64,000 bases of DNA from Nitrososphaerota archaeon (GTDB lineage: Archaea; Thermoproteota; Nitrososphaeria; Nitrososphaerales; Nitrosopumilaceae): assembly GCA_028867785.1 (NCBI GenBank), contig JAGWFS010000004.1, positions 124,001 to 188,000 of the forward strand, written 5' to 3'. Position 1 is the stretch's first letter. Each line of letters starts with the position of its first letter. The notes under the pieces are model-generated. The model was not told the DNA's origin. It searched no databases and worked only from the letters and a program-made list of their open reading frames with translations. Shown one piece after another: positions 59,961-64,000 of the stretch. The position numbers and the translations under genes are program-made.

Positions 59961-61727
59961 ATGTGCTCGATTATAGGATATCTCGGCCTAAATCAGGCTG
60001 CGCCTATAATAGTGAAGGGATTGAAGAGGATGGAATACCGCGGTTATGATAGTGTTGGAGTTGCTACATTTTCTAACAATCAGATTCTGGTAAGAAAAGG
60101 CGTTGGCAAAGTAATAGAAGTAAACAAGATGGTAAGACTTGACGAGCTTTCCGGAACTGTTGGAATAGGGCATACCAGATGGGCTACGCATGGAACAGTC
60201 ACTGATACAAATGCTCATCCTCATCCATCCAGTACTGGAGAGGTAGCCATCGTACATAATGGAATAATAGAAAATCACGAGGAACTGAAAAAGGATCTTC
60301 AGCAGAAAGGATATACTTTCAAGAGTCAGACAGATAGCGAAGTAATCGCAAATCTTCTCCAGTATCACTACGACAAGATGAGGAACATAAAGCAGTCAAT
60401 GATTGATACTGTTGCCGATCTCAGAGGAGATTATGCTTTTGTTGCAGTTTTTGAGGATGGAACATTATCTGCTGCAAGATTTCACGAGCCCCTCATAATT
60501 GGGATTGGAAAACAAGGGTATTTCATTTCCAGTGATGTTCTAGGGTTTGTAGAACATACGGATGAAGTCATCTATTTGGACAATAGAGAATTTGTCATTA
60601 TTGGCAGTTCAGAAATACAGATTTTTGATTTTGACGCAAACCCAGTACAGCACCACATTACAAAGGTATCAAAGGAATTTGCGGACGTATACAAAGGCGA
60701 GTACGCTCATTTTACTCTCAAGGAAATATCAGAGCAGCCAGTTACCATTCTAAATGCTGGAAGCAATACAAAACTTGAGCTTGATTTGGCAACAGATTTT
60801 ATTCGACACGCCAAGGCTCTTTACATAACTGGAAGCGGAACCAGCTATAATGCAGCCCTTGTAGCTAAGTTTCTTTTTTCAAAATATGCCAAGATCAAGA
60901 TAGAGCCAATGATATCAAGCGAGGTGCATTTTTCACCAGATGTTTTTGAACAACAGTCCATTCTAATAGCGTTATCTCAGAGTGGGGAAAGTGCAGACGT
61001 GTTGGAAGCCGTAAACATTGCAAAAAAATCAGGAGCTAAAATTATTTCAATTGTAAACATAATGACATCATCTCTTTCCCATCTGTCATCCATATCCATA
61101 GGGTTAGGATGCGGTCCTGAAATAGGAGTAGCTGCAACGAAGAGCTTTACTGCACAACTCGCAATACTGTACAAAATGGTAGATAAAATATGCGAGGGCG
61201 GTTTAGGCCTAGATCTTGCCAAGGTTTCAGAAGCAATAAAGAGAAATCTTTCAGATGATTTCAAGTCCAAGATTCAGGAAATAGCAAAAAAACTCAAAGA
61301 CGTGTCAGACATATACGTACTAGGCAGAGGAATCCACTATCCCATCGCATTAGAATCTTCATTGAAGCTCAAAGAACTCACATACATACATGCAGAGGGC
61401 CTTCCTGGAGGGGAATTAAAACATGGTCCACTTGCCTTAATGGACGCCAATACACATGTGATTATGATCAATCCAGACGACTCGACTTACTCAGATACGC
61501 TAACTAGTGCACGTGAAATAAAGGCAAGAGGCGCCAAAGTCATAGGAATTTCAGACAAGCCCAGTGACGTCTACGATTATTGGATAGAGGTACCAAAAGT
61601 AGACGAATCAATGTACCCATTAGTGGAAATTGTACCCATTCAGCTTTTGGCGTATTATGCAGCTGTTGAAAAAGATACAGACCCCGATTATCCAAGAAAC
61701 TTGGCAAAATCGGTAACAGTCAAGTGA
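59961..61727 (+). CDS. glmS: Glutamine-fructose-6-phosphate aminotransferase
   Basis: 588 residues. The N-terminal nucleophile is C2 (MCSIIGYLG); the glutaminase domain contains RMEYRGYDS and GHTRWATHG. Two SIS isomerase domains follow, with TGSGTSYNAALVAKF near residue 292 and SGESADVL near 338. It makes glucosamine-6-phosphate for UDP-GlcNAc, needed for N-glycans of surface proteins. The end overlaps the CobT gene by 8 nt on the other strand. Confidence 0.96.
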   Translation: MCSIIGYLGLNQAAPIIVKGLKRMEYRGYDSVGVATFSNNQILVRKGVGKVIEVNKMVRLDELSGTVGIGHTRWATHGTVTDTNAHPHPSSTGEVAIVHNGIIENHEELKKDLQQKGYTFKSQTDSEVIANLLQYHYDKMRNIKQSMIDTVADLRGDYAFVAVFEDGTLSAARFHEPLIIGIGKQGYFISSDVLGFVEHTDEVIYLDNREFVIIGSSEIQIFDFDANPVQHHITKVSKEFADVYKGEYAHFTLKEISEQPVTILNAGSNTKLELDLATDFIRHAKALYITGSGTSYNAALVAKFLFSKYAKIKIEPMISSEVHFSPDVFEQQSILIALSQSGESADVLEAVNIAKKSGAKIISIVNIMTSSLSHLSSISIGLGCGPEIGVAATKSFTAQLAILYKMVDKICEGGLGLDLAKVSEAIKRNLSDDFKSKIQEIAKKLKDVSDIYVLGRGIHYPIALESSLKLKELTYIHAEGLPGGELKHGPLALMDANTHVIMINPDDSTYSDTLTSAREIKARGAKVIGISDKPSDVYDYWIEVPKVDESMYPLVEIVPIQLLAYYAAVEKDTDPDYPRNLAKSVTVK

Positions 61728-62775
61728 TTCGCAGATATTCTTTTTCCGTAAGAGAGAGCAATTTTTCTGTCCCTATACCAGTTTTTAACATACATGCAAT
61801 CGAGGCTCCCCCTGCGCCAGCTCCTTCTTTAACAAATCCTTCAGCATATGAGCGAAGACCCGAAATCTTGGATTGACCAAGCCTGAGTTTAGCAACAAGT
61901 ATAGGAAGATCAAATATTTGTGCAATCGTATCTTCCAGATTTGCAGATTTGTCATCTGCTACATAAGAGGTGGTGCCTACAGCAGTATTTTTGCCACCAA
62001 ACCCTATGCTTTTTGCAAAACACAAGACAGCTGCCATTTGTGTTCCCCCCGCCAATAGCACATTGGTTATTTCAGAGCAAGTGCTGAGTATTCCTGCCAC
62101 TGTTGGTATCATGGGATCACCAAGCTGTGCAACAATGTCAAATGGATCATTTGATTGTACTCGTTTCAACGCATTTTTTACAATTTCAGACTTGAGATGA
62201 AAGGGATTGTCCGGCATGCTGCTGCTTACCAACGCCTTTAGACCAAAACCTTCGAGTACTCCAAGTGCTGTCGTGGTTCCTCCCGGAATACTTTCTCCGA
62301 TTACAAGGCAGTCGGTAGAAGCTCCAAGAAACCTGCCAATTATTCTGCCATATTCTACTGCTTTTCGTATATCTTCCTGACTTAGTGCTGGTTCATCTGA
62401 GATATTTTTCCCATACTCAAGTTTCATATCTATGAATGGAAGTTTCGGTTGGATTTTGCTTCCCGCGTTAATTATTATGCTTGGTATGCTTGCAGCTTCG
62501 AGAGCTGTTTTCGTCAAGAGTGCTGGAGTAGGTTTTCCATCCGGAGTCATTGGTATTACGGATATACTTTTACAGTGGCCATAGTGAATGAACTCGGCAT
62601 CTGCAGGTCCCGTATATTTTATCAGATCAGGATGTTCTCCTGCAACAGTAATGCCTGGAGTTTCCGAAGTTGCAGTATACGATATTACTAGGGAAAAGGC
62701 GAATCTTTTTTGTTTTGTTTTATCTATAAAATCCAATCCTGCTTTTCTGTTTCCCAAGATTTCTATGTCTTGCAA
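61720..62775 (-). CDS. cobT: Nicotinate-nucleotide-dimethylbenzimidazole phosphoribosyltransferase family (archaeal CobT)
   Basis: 351 residues. Archaeal UPF0284/CobT-type: segments TGPADAEFIHYG near residue 55, GESIPGGTTTALGVLEGFG near 160, GDPMIPTVAGIL near 215, and the C-terminal GAGAGGASIA. CobT makes the lower-ligand riboside phosphate for cobamides, essential in B12-producing ammonia oxidisers. It lies 3 nt after the MBL gene in the same direction. Confidence 0.88.
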   Translation of the reverse strand: MQDIEILGNRKAGLDFIDKTKQKRFAFSLVISYTATSETPGITVAGEHPDLIKYTGPADAEFIHYGHCKSISVIPMTPDGKPTPALLTKTALEAASIPSIIINAGSKIQPKLPFIDMKLEYGKNISDEPALSQEDIRKAVEYGRIIGRFLGASTDCLVIGESIPGGTTTALGVLEGFGLKALVSSSMPDNPFHLKSEIVKNALKRVQSNDPFDIVAQLGDPMIPTVAGILSTCSEITNVLLAGGTQMAAVLCFAKSIGFGGKNTAVGTTSYVADDKSANLEDTIAQIFDLPILVAKLRLGQSKISGLRSYAEGFVKEGAGAGGASIACMLKTGIGTEKLLSLTEKEYLRIT

Positions 62776-62778
62776 AAC

Positions 62779-63393
62779 CTAATCACTACTCATGAATTCT
62801 AGAAATTCTTTTTCTGTGCGAGGTTGAAGTACAAAATTGGTTTTCTTTTCTCGCCCCATAGTAGAGGTTAACGAGCTGCCATAATTATGTCCGGGATAAA
62901 GAACGAGGTTGTCATCCATCTCGGATACAATATCAAACAAGCTATGATAAAGCTCTTTTGCACTACCGCCGGGAAGATCTACCCTGCCACAATTTCCCAC
63001 AAACAATGTATCACCGGAGAAAATCTTTCCATCCCCAATCAAACACATGCTGTCTTTTGAGTGTCCCGGAGTGTGAACGACAACAAGTTCCGAATTTCCA
63101 AACTTTATTTTGTCTCCCTCAGATACAGTAGCGTCATTTTGTAGGGTTGAGAATTCGTGTTGTAAGATCTTGGCACCAGTCTTCTTTGCCATAGCCTCAT
63201 TACCAACAGTATGATCAAAGTGATGGTGAGTATTTACTATGTATTTTACTTTCAAGCTATTTTTTTCAATTATGTCCAATACAAGATCTAGATCCCATGA
63301 GGGATCTAAAATTATGGCTTCGCTTGTTTGTTCATCCTCAAGTATGTAGGTAAAATTTTGCATGTTCCCTACCTCGAGTTGGTATACTTTCAT
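62779..63393 (-). CDS. Metallo-beta-lactamase-fold hydrolase (glyoxalase II-like)
   Basis: 204 residues with the zinc-binding THHHFDH motif at residues about 55-61, second His in HTPGHS (near 110), Asp in SGDTLF (near 130) and YPGHNYG (near 168). The family includes hydroxyacylglutathione hydrolases and persulfide dioxygenases; which of them is open. It overlaps the epimerase gene by 4 nt and is followed by cobT after 3 nt. Confidence 0.92.
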   Translation of the reverse strand: MKVYQLEVGNMQNFTYILEDEQTSEAIILDPSWDLDLVLDIIEKNSLKVKYIVNTHHHFDHTVGNEAMAKKTGAKILQHEFSTLQNDATVSEGDKIKFGNSELVVVHTPGHSKDSMCLIGDGKIFSGDTLFVGNCGRVDLPGGSAKELYHSLFDIVSEMDDNLVLYPGHNYGSSLTSTMGREKKTNFVLQPRTEKEFLEFMSSD

Positions 63394-64000
63394 AGTACTC
63401 CCACCTCAGATTCTGGAGGAATGCCTATTTTTTCAACAAGTATTTTTCCACACATGTCCATCCTTTTTGGCATTCCAATCTTCATTTTGTGATATGTTAT
63501 GGTTGCATCTGCTTTTACGCATTTATCCATCGCAGTACCAGAATCAGGATCTAGCCCGGAGGGCACATCTACTGCAAGTTTGAAGGATTTGCTTTTATTT
63601 ATCAAATCAATTGCTGTAGAATAGGGCTCCCTTATCTTTCCTGAAATTCCAGTTCCTAGAATACCATCAATTATAATGTCTGCATCAAGGTCCACTTGGT
63701 TGGAATCAGAGGTTATGATAAGGTTCACAGAAGTCATTCTCTCCAAAAGATTCCAATTGGATGCAGCCTCCTTGGTTTTTATTTTGTCTGGATTTCCAAG
63801 TAGGACTACGGTTGGCCTGCATCCAAAGCCTGCAAGATGTCTTGCAACGACAAATGCATCTCCCCCATTATTTCCCAATCCCGCAAATACGGTTACTTTC
63901 TTTTCTTGCAGATTTTCAAATTTTTCAAGTATATATCTGGCAGTTGCCGCACCTGCATTTTCCATCATTAGTTTTCTAAAAAATCCCATTTGATGACCGT
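63390..64000 (-). CDS. nnrE: NAD(P)H-hydrate epimerase, N-terminus probably beyond the window
   Basis: YjeF_N domain: MENAGAATARYI, GLGNNGGDAFVVARHLAGFG (substrate-binding glycine motif) and DGILGTG, then VDVPSGLDPDSG. It interconverts the R and S forms of damaged NAD(P)H hydrate. An ATG at 63989 would give 199 residues, but the frame stays open to the right edge and the residues before it (GHQ) continue the helix that normally precedes MENAG, so the true start probably lies outside. No NnrD domain is fused. Confidence 0.88.
   Translation of the reverse strand, partial: GHQMGFFRKLMMENAGAATARYILEKFENLQEKKVTVFAGLGNNGGDAFVVARHLAGFGCRPTVVLLGNPDKIKTKEAASNWNLLERMTSVNLIITSDSNQVDLDADIIIDGILGTGISGKIREPYSTAIDLINKSKSFKLAVDVPSGLDPDSGTAMDKCVKADATITYHKMKIGMPKRMDMCGKILVEKIGIPPESEVGVL

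Overview
The window reads as a chromosome segment of an ammonia-oxidising-type archaeon (Nitrososphaerota/Thaumarchaeota), most like the group I.1a lineages. The grounds are an undivided rpoA joined to rpoB and rpoH, archaeal-only ribosomal proteins (eL19, eL30, eL32), DTD2-type deacylase, a tRNA with BHB-style introns, many TATA boxes placed about 25-30 nt before leaderless starts, and secreted proteins ending in the PEFG-CTERM sorting signal. I cannot name the genus from sequence alone.

Layout. 1-9.1 kb: end of ATP-type PEP carboxykinase, eL32-eL19, a DNA repair methyltransferase with DTD2, a universal stress protein, secE-spt5-uL11, an Lrp regulator, uL1-uL10, a TRIC-type channel, and P1/L12 on the opposite strand. 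9.1-19.9 kb: alaS-leuS, a geranylgeranyl-reductase-like flavoprotein, a Cys-cluster protein, a PAP2 phosphatase, an aldo/keto reductase and a zinc alcohol dehydrogenase. 20.1-22.4 kb: a membrane-anchored winged-helix regulator divergent from a small membrane protein that shares its extracellular motif, a SAM methyltransferase, and a tRNA-Gln(CUG) that appears to carry two very small introns. 22.4-39.5 kb (minus strand): uS7-uS12-nusA-eL30 and rpoA-rpoB-rpoH, separated by a 7.7-kb accessory island (about 24.4-32.1 kb).

The island carries a PD-(D/E)XK-like protein, a large secreted cupredoxin-like/TPR protein, a 44-residue ribbon-helix-helix protein missed by length cut-offs, and a HEPN gene overlapped by a fused nuclease-like/winged-helix/MNT protein. 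It also has two further unknown genes and several inverted repeats placed over promoters. A short reading frame touching the eL30 start ends in almost the same residues as RpoA, as if it were the displaced 3' end of rpoA. The HEPN-MNT module and its island are the best candidates for an undescribed system.

39.5-43.8 kb: four tandem PEFG-CTERM surface proteins whose last 105 coding bases are identical at the nucleotide level; the first two also share a perfect 148-bp promoter-to-signal-peptide repeat. 43.9-51.7 kb: a radical SAM protein, a VIT1/CCC1 transporter, and a divergent nickel-pincer cofactor cluster (mdh-larB on minus, larC-larE-cysteine desulfurase on plus) without larA. 51.7-58.7 kb: a large S-layer-like secreted protein, a two-TM protein, and a MoxR ATPase/VWA pair with a small winged-helix gene. 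58.7-64 kb: uS13 with an Ala/Pro-rich tail, uS4, glmS, and a minus-strand nnrE-MBL-cobT group running off the right edge.

Gene density is high and several convergent gene pairs overlap at their 3' ends. I found no CRISPR array, transposase, integrase or replication initiator gene.
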